Origin: Rhizoclosmatium globosum
Lineage: Eukaryota > Chytridiomycota > Chytridiomycetes > Chytridiales > Chytriomycetaceae
Direction: 5' to 3'
DNA: 64,000 nucleotides
Assembly: GCA_002104985.1 (NCBI GenBank)
Contig: MCGO01000005.1
Coordinates: forward strand, 124,001-188,000
Shown here: positions 36,674-49,000 of the stretch, one piece after another
Layout of the letters: each line of letters starts with the position of its first letter
Numbering within the stretch: the first letter of the stretch is position 1
Translations under genes and position numbers: made by a program
The notes under the pieces: model-generated
Databases searched by the model: none
What the model was told of the DNA's origin: nothing
Seen by the model: only the letters and a program-made list of their open reading frames with translations

Positions 36674-36767
36674 GTCAAACTTGATGGAAAGTAATAACGA
36701 TGAACAAGAGATTTGCAAACTAGATTAGCAATCACAACCAAATCCTACACAGCTCCACCCTGGATAC

Positions 36768-39759
36768 ATGAATGAAAAAACCAACCTGACTCTGGATTTA
36801 TTTCAAACTATTGTTTCTTTCCAGAAGTAGTTCTCGTCAATGATGGCGCCCTTGTTTCCAACTTCACAATCACGAGGGAAATCTCGCTGGAAGCATTATC
36901 TTCCGCAGCAGGAAACGTCTACTTAACGATATAACCATGATGATTGCAGTTCAAAAATACAATGAGAACCGAACCGAATGTTTAATGTCGATTTCAAACG
37001 ATTTACGGATTGTGGACCGTACTATTATGACGCTATGGATCAATATAATGGCTATTCTGGAGGATATGCTGGGTCGATTATGAATAATGATATTGGGAAT
37101 ACATATCCAGATGTTATTGGTGTGGTGGGAAACGAATACTCATCAACCGCGCGATACAGTGCAGAAGGATTATCATATTATCAAATACCTTATTGCTCTT
37201 CTGGATCAGTGTCGCCACGGCTTGGGGACAAGCAACGCTATCCATACTTTTTCCGAGCAATGCCATCACGAGGTAATGCTTGTCAATAAACCCGGGCTAA
37301 TTCTTCGTATAATAGGTCTCGGAAACCACATATTCCAGTATCTAAAAACCACTTCGGTGACGCGTGTGGCAATGGTGTATGAGAAAAACGACGAAATGGG
37401 ATCACAATTTGCGATAGATATTGCACAATCCATGGGACAAAATGGAGTGCAGCTTATTTGCAATATTGGTCTGAACACTGACTTTGGACTGGATGAATTG
37501 CACTATTTGAAGAGCCAGATCCTTCAAACAGACGCTCGATATATAATCATATCAGGCCAAAATGCATTCACAGCATCAATATACTATGGAATGGCCTCTA
37601 TTGGAGTTTATGGAACTAAATACGTCTATATTGGGTACAATTCTCCATCACTGTTTGACAATCAAATTTCCCAGTATCAATTCAATGTTTATGACGCCAT
37701 CTCAGGCTTCATTCACTTCCAACAAAATCAACCAGACATGACCACCGAATTGTTTGCGGATTTTTATCAACGAGTGCTGAATGCCTCCTTTTTGACTCCT
37801 TCTGACTTGGACGCTCTCACGTTGATTGACAACTCAAATCTGGGAGCATCCCCGTCATTTGACTGCGTGATGGCGCTCATGATTGGGTTTGAAAATCTTG
37901 TACGTAAACTGGAACAGATCCAAACGGTTTGGCCAGCCGAAATCTACAACAATTTCTCAACTTCACTCAATTTAAAACCACCAACTATTCTGGGCTAGAT
38001 GGTATTCTAAATTTTAATGAATATGGTGATCTCCTAACGTAAGTGGTTGCTTTTGCGTTTGAATTTGTTTTGAACATCACAACAGTTCATATCAAATCTC
38101 TTATTACACGGGAGACTACTACAACCAGACTGTTTTCGGCCATACGAATGTAGATGCAACAAATTTTACGTACATTGACAATATTTTGCCAGTTTATTTT
38201 GGAGGTTTCTTGAAAAGTTCGAGGTTGTAATGTATTGACATTCAAATAGGATCAACGACACCACCTCCAGATGGACCTCCAAGACAACTTGACAGAATAC
38301 TCTTTTCACTTCAGAAAAATCAATTTGAAACAGTGATTTTTCTGGGTAGCTCAGGTCTCTTCCTCAGTTTTGCTTCATTTGCGTTTCTGTTTTGGTTTCG
38401 ACGGCATCCAACAGTTCGAAGCTTAGGCATTGATTACAGCTCCATGGCAGTGTTCGGAGTAACAATCGGGTTCTGCTCAGTTTTGGCTGAAATAAGTGAA
38501 CCGTCACCATTTCTGTGCAATGCCAGGGTTTGGATGATCTATTGGCCTTGCACATAACACTGGTCCCCTTGATCATCAAGAATGTATACGTTTGGATAAT
38601 ATTTGAGGCCACAGAGGATCTGGATGTGGTGATTATATCACGCAGACTCTATGCTTTTACAGTGCTGTCATTACTATTCGAAATAGCCCTCATTTTGGCC
38701 TGGAGCAAATTATCAAATCAGCAAATTGAGTTGGTTCAGGCTGACGATTTTTATGACGTTTTCGTTTGCAGAGGCAACAATAACTGGGCGACCACAACTG
38801 TTACCATAATGCTTTATGCTCACCACACGCTTTGGCTTCTTTCAATCCCCCTGCTTAGTTCAAAACTTAGGAATGTACTCCCTCGCTACAACGAGATTGC
38901 TTTTCTAATTAGTATTATGATTGTCCTGTGTCTCGCAATTGCCATTGTTGAGACTTTACCCATGAATTCAGATCATAATAACGATTTACGACGCGGTATA
39001 TGTGTTTGGGTCACAGGAGTGATTACACTGGCATTGTTACTTGGGTCGCGTGTATATGAGTTGCTATGGAACAAGTGGCAGTATGAGAGAACTCGTCTCC
39101 AAAAAGAGACCACAGGTAGAAGATCAAGCTCCAATAGCCGAAGAAGCACAAGTCGCAGAAGCAGTGGTAAGGAAACCTAATCATATGGCTACTCAAATCT
39201 AAAAACGGTTGAAGTTCAAGGGGAAATCAATAGAGAACGGCGTGAAAGCACCTTACCGCGGAAAGGTGAGTTCAATCTTTCAAGTTGAAGACCTTACAGC
39301 TGCATCAGGAGTACGAAAACCTGACGCAAATTTATCTAATGGATATTCCTTCCGACAAATGGTATCTACACATAATTCGGTGGCGCTTAACGCACACTAA
39401 GACCTTCATAGTCGTCAGTCTACATATTCAAGATCCAGTATCGCAAATATTTCAAGTGGATGAACTACGAAACAAAGTGGATGAAAACACCCATAAAACT
39501 CCACGAAATACGAGAACGAATGTGGCTCTCACTCTACTGCGAATTGGGCACCAAGTGTTATATCATATTACCGCACACAAAGCCAGTCGTTACTGGAGCA
39601 AACGTGAAAGTTCCGCTTCACAAAATAAGTTCAAAAGAGAGCGCCGTTCTTGTTTTTGAGTTTGGAGGTGCAAGCGAGGCCAACGAGTTCGTAAGCGAAT
39701 TCGACTTGCATAGAAATGCCCTGCTGAAGGATAGAACAGGGTCAGTAACAACAAAATAA
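36768..39759 (+). CDS. Class C GPCR-like receptor E
   Basis: Follows D by about 95 bp. The extreme N-terminus is poorly resolved: a candidate start at 36768 (MNEKTNLTLDLFQ) is followed by DGALVSNFTITREISLEAL. The family pattern is then clear: NVDFKRFTDCGPYYYDAMDQ, NGYSGGYAGSIM, DVIGVVGNEYSSTARYSAEG, YQIPYCSSGSVSPRLGDKQR, ARYIIISGQNAFTASIYYG. Membrane segments lie at about 38325-39070 (TVIFLGSSGLFLSFASFAFL, LIIKNVYVWIIF, LPMNSDHNNDLRR). The tail domain ends at 39759 (TKWMKTPIKLHEIRERMW, LVFEFGGASEANEFVSEF). Like receptor A it lacks the phase-2 intron after the SSTA codons. Single-base breaks are seen near 36927, 36975 and 38545. Decay is possible but consensus error is likelier. Confidence 0.7.
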
Positions 39760-39783
39760 TAATAGATCGAGTATCGAAATAAA

Positions 39784-40440
39784 ATGTCCGAAACAACCAT
39801 CACAAGCGAGGTTCAGTTAAAGTACTCGTTAGTTTGAGACTGACCCAACCGCGCCAGACCGCCGCAGAGCTCTTCAAATCACTCGCGAGTGTCCAGAGCA
39901 CCACGGCCAACCGGGCCCGGACCGACGCCCCACAGCCAGACACCACCCGCCAAAGACAATCCACCAAGTCCGAATCAGACGAGTGACCGAAGCACAGTCG
40001 ATTGTGAGTCACACATTCTGATTGGAGAGAGAGAGAAAGAGAAAGAAAGACTAAGACAAACTAGGCCGCTCTCAAACTCGCACACCCAGGCCCAGCCTCA
40101 ATAACTGTCATTCTAAATAGCGATCTGCGACTGAAACTGGCTCCGTATCAGCTGCCCCACGAGTTGCTTGCCCGTATCCGTGTCTGCGTTCCAGTGACCC
40201 TGGCCCAGATTGCTGCAATTGCTTACATTCTTGCTTCAGACGCTTCAGCTCGGCAAAGTGCTGCAAACCCCGTGTATTTAAATATTATATTGTCCGCAAG
40301 GCAATACAGTATGGCCAATATTGGTGGTGGATCAAGCGCTGGAGGGAACGAGGCTCTGTCAGTACTAGTCTCCAGCTTAAAAGCTTGGAACGTAGCGAAT
40401 ACAACAATACTATTTATTGCATCTTGAGTAGAAGTTCGTA
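39784..40440 (+). other. Possible small gene, unrecognised
   Basis: Between receptor E and the SGNH gene there is an ATG at 39784 (MSETTITSEV). Two open stretches follow that I cannot join confidently: about 39833-39990 (QTAAELFKSLASVQSTTANR) and about 40105-40426 (SDLRLKLAPYQLPHELLARI to NTTILFIAS). Base composition is coding-like but I recognise no family. A GA-rich run (about 40026-40052) lies between them. An opposite-strand ORF over 39800-40012 is equally unsupported. Confidence 0.3.
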
Positions 40441-40499
40441 AAATGTAAAATAAAGTAAACATTGTCCATTTAACATTAATAACTTCTCAAAAACGGACG

Positions 40500-41620
40500 A
40501 TGTTTGAGCCCATCTGGAACTTCCTCAACCAAATTAACAATTGGTATTTGATGCTGATTGCATGGATCAATCAGGTATGGTTGCTTTCAAGTGAAGATGC
40601 AGGCGTCATCTGACAAGTCCCTCAAAGACCGTCTTCTGTTCAACGCCCTATTCGACTTCTCGCTACGGCAAATTCTCGCATCAAATCGTTGTCATTGGAG
40701 ATGAAATTGCGTATGGCGTTGGCGATACATCGCGACTTGGTGCTCCCCCTGGCCTGGCAAAACACCTATGTCAGAAGCTTATGAATGAAGCCAAAGTAAA
40801 GCATATCTGGGAAATCTATAACCAAGGAAAGAGTAGATCGACATCGAGGGACTGGTATGTAGACTCTGTCACCTTCTCATTTCCACTTATTGTCAACATC
40901 TCACCTTATATCCACAAAGGCTTCCCCGATCTGAACGAGTGAGTACAAGCTACAAGAATAATTGTTCGTTTAAAGCAATCATTTTAGAAGGATGGATCGG
41001 ACTCCAAGGGCTATTTCGAATCTGTGTTTTCCAACAAGAAGACTGAACAAGCGGAAGTCGTCATTATTATGCTAGGATTTAATGACGCAAGGTACGATTT
41101 TTTCGCTAAATGTTTGGCACTGAAGTTTGCGGATAGAGTGACAGAGAATCCTATTTCACCTGCGGAATCGGTTCAAAATATTACCTCTATATGCCGTGTC
41201 TTGCGAAACCTTGGAAAAGACGTGTACTTGTGCACAATTTCAACGTATGGTGATAAAGCTGTTCTGAGTGAAGCACAAACGGAAGGAAACGTTGTTAGAA
41301 ATGAGGGAATTTTGGAGTATTTGAATAGGTTTGCATTCATTTTACTCCTCCATAATTTCAAATTAAACCTTGAATGACAGCAAGGAAGTATTCACGGGTG
41401 CACGCTTGGACGCTCAATCGTATGAATTCAGGAGCAAGGAGTTCTACAAAGATGGTGTTTATTTAAACCAAAAGGTATTCCCCAACATTCTTCTCGCACA
41501 TATTACTTATCACTCCTCCTCAAGGCTTACAAGAAGCTCGCGAAAGATTTTGGAGATATGATTCTTAACACCTTGGTAAAGCGTGAATTTGACGTGATGA
41601 AGTCTATTTTGGGACTGTAA
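40500..41620 (+). CDS. SGNH/GDSL-type hydrolase
   Basis: Predicted serine esterase or lipase-like enzyme; substrate unknown. It starts MFEPIWNFLNQINNWYLM, a hydrophobic N-terminus that may be a signal or membrane anchor. A first intron (GTATGG, acceptor in CTCAAAG) follows. Block I is HQIVVIGDEIAYGVGDT, where the usual GDS reads GDE, so the serine nucleophile position is occupied by glutamate. Block III is VVIIMLGFNDAR with the expected G-x-N-D. The C-terminal block has YKDGVYLNQK in place of D-x-x-H, with Tyr at the histidine position. With two catalytic residues changed this may be a non-catalytic member. Introns lie near 40855-40990 and 41328-41380, and the last exon ends at 41620. Fold assignment is reasonable, activity doubtful. 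Confidence 0.62.
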
Positions 41621-41643
41621 ACAAGGAAATATATATTTCTATA

Positions 41644-44600
41644 TCACAACCCAACATCCCTCTTTATAGCATCTTGTAAGAAGAAGCTTCTTGCTCGTGG
41701 AGTCGATTTCCCACTTATACTCGCATCAAACGACTTTGGTTTCTGGGCCTCACGAACAACAGTCTCCAAAGATGTTTCAAATTCTTTCAGAAACGCTGCG
41801 GCTTCGCTTTCGTTGCGGAACTCCATTTCCAGCAGAGTTTGCGACCCTTGTAGAAAACAAAGAGAGTGTCCTTTTTGCGATAAGCTTGAATTGCTCTCAA
41901 GGACAAAACACTGGGTTTCTTGACTTCGACTTAACGATAACCAACGCTTCCGGCCACCAAGTGAATGTATTGTTGCAAACCCTATAAACCATTCTGAAAA
42001 CGTATTCCAATCGTTCTTTGAATGTCGAAACGTGCATAATTCGACTGTAGTTGTTAATTCTTTGTACTCATATCGGATTCTTCCTTTGAAGAGGGATGAA
42101 TTACTTTGAACCAAAAGATCCACCTCAGGCTTTGCTGACACATTATTTGTCAACGAAACAACAAACGAAGCACGCTGAAACTTTACTTTGGACGCTTTTC
42201 GTTGTTGCGACATCACTTTCGTGGCTTTAGATCCCACAGTCAAGATCAAAACAAAAGTCCCAAACAACCAGAGACATATACACAGCTTGAAGTCAATATT
42301 CTTGTCACTTTGACTAGACAGTGTTTTCGTTATCACCAAAACTAATAGCGCCACGACAGCAAGCAAGGCGTGTTTGGAAGCATCGTTATGCTGGGACCAC
42401 ACACGTTTCAGTTTAAATACAGTGACAAGAAAGGCAATGAATATGAGTCCATTATATGCACCCAAAGCAATCGACTTGTACTGGAAATCAATCGCAAGAG
42501 TTTTCTCGCACCGAATCGTATAAACCGTTGAAAACGAAGACCGGACAGCCTCAAATTGCAAAGTCTGCATCCACAGATCAATCAAGACGCCTTCAAGAAC
42601 AAGTGCGCATAATGTACCAAACCCGTAAAAAAGCGAAAGCCGTTTCGCAGCACGCTTATTCTTGATGGCTTCACAGGATCAAACAGCCGAATCAATAGCG
42701 CGTTCTTACTCGTCAGAGAAATCAAAATGATAGCATAGCCCGCGGAGAAAAGCATTTCCCGCACATTGCATTTATAGTCCGTGATGTCGTCTAGATACAG
42801 GTACATAGATCCATCCATACACAAGCACACACCCGCAAATAACTAAAAGCGTGTGTGGAATAGATGCTGCTTTCACCAATGGATGTTTTGCAAATATGGC
42901 AATAAATCCAAATGAAAGGAGACAAAGGACGTATCCTGAAAAGATAAAGCCGATTATTGTCTTCCGTTCCAGAATGTGTGACGACAAAGAATATAGTTCA
43001 AGGTTGGTTTCAAAGTATCCGTCAAATGGAGGTATACTAGACCCGTTGAAAAATACGGGCAAAGAATTGATGGAATGAACAGGGATCCGTTCATGTTTGT
43101 GGTTCCGAATTCTGAAGTTTTGAAGTTAGTCGGATATATTTTCAAAAGAACTCACGGATATTGGTTGTGTTCCAGCACTCCTATAGTAGAAGTTCCAGCC
43201 TGTTCCAAGTCTCCATCATTATTCAATCCATCAGTTTGTTTTTCTTTTCGCTTACATACCCTGTCGCAAACGTAAGCCATTTACAAACGGAGTTATACGA
43301 CTAACCAAGATTTCGAAACACGTATAGTTCATATAACTTGAAGCTTCCGATTTGAAAGCATAGGAAGATCAAAGGAGCGATTCTCTTCAAGAAGCTGTGG
43401 GGTCAGCCTGTCAACACAGTAAGCATACCTTTTTAAATCCGAGCAACATCATCATGGTACAATCAAACATACTCGAGGAATCATTTCAAGGCCAGCAAGA
43501 AACCTGAAAAAAAACAAACAAACAGGAGATAACTGACGTTTCCAGATAGATTCCGAAAACATACGTGACGTCCCAGTTACAAGTGGCTCCCCATTCATAC
43601 TTATATAACCTTTGTATAGTTATAATAGTCGTCCCCATAAAGAACGAGAGGATTGTCGACGGTCAGCAAAGAATTATATCCAATGAAAACACGATCATCT
43701 GAAACAGCACCCAACCCCAAGATTGAACATCAGCCCAGTAATAAATTCAGGCTGCCCGCAAATGATTATATAGTGGGTGTCTGACTGATCCAGAATCTTC
43801 CCGCATACTCTATGGTTTCAACGACAATTCATCATGAATTGCAATGTACGCGGATATTTTCATGCTATTTCGTAGAAAACTTGTTTCATCTGCCACAAAT
43901 GTCGTTGGACGATTGGTCGTCGGTTTGGTAGAGAAGGGCCACTTTTCGAACGTTCCATACTTTAGGAGACTGTGTAGGTGGTTGCCAATACCAGAAGACG
44001 GAATTGTTCGCCAGAAATAAGGGTAGTTGCCTTTTTTGAGAATCTTGTACTCAGAGATGTCGCGGCACAGTGTGGTATCTACATCGTGATTTCAGAAACT
44101 GTTCTACTATGAATTTTGATGAGTGGAAATACCTGGAAATAGGAAACTCCTGTCCTAATGTCCTATGTGTTCTCAACTAAGTCATGTGAAGGTAACGAAG
44201 AATAAATACCTTACTGCTGCAGAATACTCAGCTCCAATAACCCCAATAACATCACTATGTTGCTCAATTATATCACGGGCTGTGATGGTTCCTGCGAATC
44301 CTCCTGATTTAGCCGAATAAACATTTCGTTCCTTCGCGCAGGACAGTCTGTGAACCTTTTGACGTTGATGTAACATTGTCGCCAAACATTCATTGCACTG
44401 CCGAGTGCAAGAAGGCAGAGAGGTCGAGTTGAGTTGGAACAAAGACAAATGGTCATCACTAGCGATCGGACAACCCGCCATAAACAACCTCATCATAGTT
44501 TAGGACGAGCGAGTTATTAAACTGTAGACCAGGTATGGCACAATAACTTGTGATGAAGGCGAGAGTTATTGAATTCATTTTTGCGGCCTTTGTTTGTTTT

Positions 44601-44656
44601 GTTGTGATACAACAATGGCTTCCAACCAGAAAAAAAGACTTCACCCGTTGTTCCAT
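41644..44656 (-). pseudogene. Class C GPCR-like receptor F, probably degraded
   Basis: The 3' half is well preserved: an open stretch 42585..41644 covers the last membrane segments and the recurring tail domain (NTFSEWFIGFATIHSLGGRK, RWLSLSRSQ, LEMEFRNESEAAAFLKEF), and 43062..42582 covers earlier ones. The 5' half is badly broken. Recognisable ligand-domain fragments occur at 44656-44200 (NSITLAFITSYCAIPG, YINVKRFTDCPARRNEMF, YSAKSGGFAGTITARDIIEQ, DVIGVIGAEYSAA), about 43800 (HYIIICGQPEFITGLMFNLG) and 43690 (RVFIGYNSLLTVDNP). They lie in different frames with no long ORF between 43080 and 44180. The phase-2 intron is retained. Decay is heavier than in the other receptors, so pseudogene is my preferred reading, with sequence error adding to it. 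Confidence 0.6.
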
Positions 44657-44662
44657 TAAACT

Positions 44663-45999
44663 TTATTTTACGACATGTGCCATTTTGGTTCGAACTTCCC
44701 ATACAACATCTCGTCTTGATTTTTCCGAGGGTATGACTGTAGAGGTTGTTTAAAAATAGGTAGATGCAATCGATTCGTTTACCATACGTCGGACGTTTAG
44801 AAGCCAGGTCGTGTCTTTGCTTTGGGGGTTGGATTTGAGGACTAACAAAAAGGCTTTTTCCAGCGTTAAATGCTGGATGGTCTGCTCCCAGTGACGGTTT
44901 GGGCTTAGAAGCCCTGCGCACTAAAAACTCGTCCTTTTTCCAGTGCTGTTGAATGGCATGGTATCTCGCGACAGGGTCCGATTTTCTTTTGGTGACGATT
45001 GGCGCAGGTCGGATGACTATGATCTCGCGAATCAGAATAAGTTCGGAAGAGTTCATTTGTCTCACTTACATCCACCAGACTTTAAAAGTGCCCCGGAAGA
45101 CTGAAAAGACGATACAGAAGCCGTATCATCCTAGACCAAAAACGACGTTAAGTTGAAAGAAGACCAAAAAGCAAATGAAGCTCACATCAAGGGTATAATC
45201 GAGAGACAAGGAATTATGACGAGCAGCCGTATATTTCGGAATAACTTTTGAAGCAACGGATACTTTGTTTTCGACGCCAGATACGCGTTTCGAAGCTACG
45301 TGTGGTTGTGGTAGAGATGGCTTTGGTTGAGCAATTACGACAGATGGAAGAGCTGCTGAATTTCTTTGAGAAGCAATTCTATTTTGCATCGCTGATAAAT
45401 CCAGGTTTGCGAGTCGTTGGATGATGCTCAGGGGCTGTTCAGGAACTTCATTTTGTGGGTCTCCTTTGCTGGTGAGACAGATACTGAACGCGACTGGCTT
45501 GTATTGTGTTTGAATGTAGTAGTATTTTCATTGAGGCTGTAGTTGAAGAAGGCGCTGTCGTCCAAGTGCGACACTGAGTAATCATCGAACGAGACAGAGG
45601 GAATACCCGGCTGCTTGGCTCTTTCCGGCGACCGAAGAGTATTCTGGAGTAGCAATCCGCCGCGCCCCCACAAATCGAGTGAGTCATCTTCGAATTCGAG
45701 CGACAAGTTGACGTCACCGTCGACGCTTTGGTTAAACGAGCCACGCGCCGCCGCCGCCACCGAAGATGACGCCACCGATGACGCCACCGGACCCACGTGC
45801 TCAGCCACAAAGAGCGCGTCCGAGTCGTGGCGCTCGAGTCGGCCGTCAAGTCCACGTCTTCGTCTTCGTCTTCGTCAACGTCCAAGTTCAGCTCTTGAAC
45901 ACATTCGCGGAGAAACGACTCACTCACGAGTGAGTTGGTCGACGTGTCGAGGTATCCAAGTGCTCGAAGGTGCTCAAGCACTGTTTCTTTGGTGGCCAT
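44663..45999 (-). CDS. HYLS1: HYLS1-like centriolar/ciliogenesis protein
   Basis: Centriole protein required for building cilia and flagella. It starts at ATG 45999 with a HYLS1 box (LEHLRALGYLDTSTNSLVSE, FLRECVQELNLD) and an acidic DEDEDED run. A Ser-rich middle follows (VSFDDYSVSHLDDSAFFNYS, VSVSPAKETHKMKFLNSP; KPSLPQPHVASKRVSGVENK). The conserved C-terminal HYLS1 domain has KSDPVARYHAIQQHWKKDEF, then a 46-bp intron (44782..44737) and a last exon YVIPSEKSRRDVVWEVRT ending at 44663. That exon parallels the NYLVPTEKKRS-type ending of animal HYLS1. After the acidic run the frame changes; a 50-bp intron removing the run is possible, or an indel in the repeat. The stop lies just upstream of the receptor F start on the same strand. 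Confidence 0.8.
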
Positions 46000-46090
46000 G
46001 CAATTGTTTCGTTGGTTTTCTTTGGAATAACGACAATAAATAAGAGAAAGGAAGAGGAAATAAACCAATGAAACTATCTACCGCACACAC

Positions 46091-49000
46091 TCACTTTCCA
46101 CACATCCTTTGAACTTTAATATGCTTGCTCGTTGCCAATGCACTGATGGTTTTGTTGAATTCTTTGACAAACTCCTCGGCTTTGTCTTTGTTTTCAAACT
46201 CCATAGTCACTTTGTCTTTCCGAGCAGATTGAGGCATTGCAGTAAAGATTACAAACGAGCCACGAGCCTCTGGTGAGTATCCCTCGGAAATGTAAAACGT
46301 GTACAATTTCTCATTTGTTTGGAATGACACCCAAGCACGCGTCTTGATAATGTGGATGTGGAAGATTGTCTTGTGCCAATGTCCAAAAAACGTGTTATCG
46401 TGTCTGCAAAGGAAATGCTTTTGTTCACCGAGCGTGATTTTCTTGTATCTATATGTTCCGGGATTTTTCTCATACACACTACTGGTTTGAGTGACTTCTG
46501 GAATATTTTAGAAAGAAAACTTAATTATGCGACACGAACCTGCGGACAGGCGTTCCTTGTCCCTTGCTGACAAGGATGGAAGCAATCGCTTCTTTGCAGC
46601 TGATGAATTACGCTTTTTTCCTTTCTCCTCCCCAGATATAGTACTTGCCATAGTACTTTTCTCTTGACTGCCTCCACTGCTTCCACGACTTTTTACTTGA
46701 CTCATAAGTCCATTGAAGCTTAATTTCTTGAAGTCAATCTGAAGATCAAACCAAATTTCCAACATTTTGCCTCCAAACAAAAGACCCAAAGTTGCCGTTG
46801 TGACAACCCAAAGACAAATGCTTGTTTTAATACCGGAGCTCGGGTCTGAAGGAGTGGATGCAATAGCTTGAAGGAGAGAAAGAATACAGCCCAAAAGACA
46901 GCAATCATTGTCAAAGTCGATGACTCGTTCATGTTTCCCCAAGAAACTAGTCTGAGTCCATAGATAATTGGTGCAATGCAGAGCAGCAAGATTCCATTGA
47001 ACACGTACAAAGCCACAGAAAAGTGAGAAATCTGTTTCCCACGACCCACCCAGTCTTGACATTCGTAAACTACACGATTGGAACCCACATCTTGAACACC
47101 TTGAACACCAGACTGTTTCACCCATATCCCTGCAATCAAAGCCTCAATTCCAATCAGCAAAAACTTCAAAATCAACGTTCCCATCCTCAATCTCGCGGCC
47201 TCGGCCTTTCCCATAGCTGCTTTAAATCGGAACAACACCACTAGCATCAAGTTTTTGACTAACAGAGAAGTCAAGATTGCCCCAACACCCATCACTAACG
47301 TAACAATTCTAGCAGTACATGTGGAGTCGGTAGATTCACCGATATAAAAGAGAATACTGACGTAAACGGATACACAACCAAGCACGACAACCACCAAGTC
47401 TGGTGGAGAAGCACTTTTAACAACTCGACTTCCTCGAAATACTCCCACAAATACAAGCACAGCCGCACAAATGACGAGTCCGGATACAGAGAGGGCAAGC
47501 ATCACCTTTCCATTTGAAGTATCCATGGTGTCAACGATCACAGGAAGAGGTGGTGGACCATCAACTGGAATCAACGTTGTGTTGGCTGCAAATACGGGTG
47601 TAATCGTGGTGGAAGGAATGAACTGAGATCCATCTTGCGAGGTTTGGCCGAAGCTTGTCAGGTTCAAGTAATTTCCGGTGTAGAAAGAAGCAGTGTACCC
47701 ACTGTTTCAATTTTTAAGAATAAATTAAAATTCGAGAGGTACATGCAGTGGTGTGTAAAAAGAAACCCACTCACACAAGCAAGTCACCAGAATCAGACAA
47801 CGTAGCCGGCATGGCGCTGATTCCGTTATAACTAACGTTTTTAAAGATGGTGTAGTTCATATGCGATTGTAACTGTCTCGTTGCGAGCATTTGAGGCGTC
47901 CATGAAGGATTTCGTTGTAACAGTTGGTTCAGTCCCAACATCATCATCATGACACAATCATATGAAGCCCCTGTCCCGTACGAATAGTAAAAATACGCGC
48001 CGCCCATCTTTTTGATTGTGTTCTGGAATGTCTGGACGTATGGAACTGTGGATGGAACTGTTGTTGGGAGCAAGACTATCGAGCCTTGGACATAATTGTA
48101 GTAGTCAGGACCATAAGCTGTTCTTTGGATTAGATGGTGAAAATTTAGGAAAGTACTTACTTTGCAATGGGTCTCCGTAATAAGGTTTTGGAGAGTTATA
48201 CAACATCCAAACAAACTTGGGTCCCCAGAATCCAAGCTTTCCCATTCGATACAAGAGAGATGCAGAGAAGCTTCCCTGTCCACACACAAAGATATATCTT
48301 GCCTGTGCTTGTTCCAATGAAGCCTTTGCGTACAAATACGAAAACTTGTTTAAATTAGTGGGAAGATTCACAGTGGCGACAACTTGGACACCATGGTTCT
48401 TCATGGCTCTTATGATGTCGGCGGCAGTGCTTGCTCCTAGTGCGTCGTCGGATTGAACAATAAGGGCGATACGTCCAACTTTCCAGGACTGGAGGAGACG
48501 GAAAACGTGTTCACCCATACCAGCTCCTGGAAGAGGACGCCAAAAATACGGGTTTTTGATCTTGTCACTGAATGTCGGTGCCGAGGAGGCTGAGGAACAG
48601 TATGGGATTTGGTTTAACGATAAAGCCTCAGCGGGGCCACTACAAACAAACAGGCGTCAGAAGATAAACTCTGAGAATAGAGAAAAAAGGAAAGAAGCTT
48701 GGCAATCTTACACAGCAGTGGTGCTATATTGATCGGCAACGACAGCAATCACATCTTGGTTCTTCTCAACGATATCTTGAACAACGATACTAGACGCCCA
48801 ACCGCCCGAGTTGCCCGAGAATTGTTCTGCTTCTGGGTACCAGTGACCGCAATCCGAAAATCTCTTGAGGTTCACATGAAACGCGAACGTTGGGTCATTA
48901 TTGACCATATTGACCGCTGCGAGATACGCGATATCGTTAAAGTATACAAAACCCGAAAGGCCATAAAGATTCAAGTTTTGGAGTATACGGCTTTGTAGTT

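Noticed and set aside
39800..40012. Minus-strand 70-codon ORF
   Set aside because: No family signature, and it overlaps an equally weak plus-strand reading; left unassigned.
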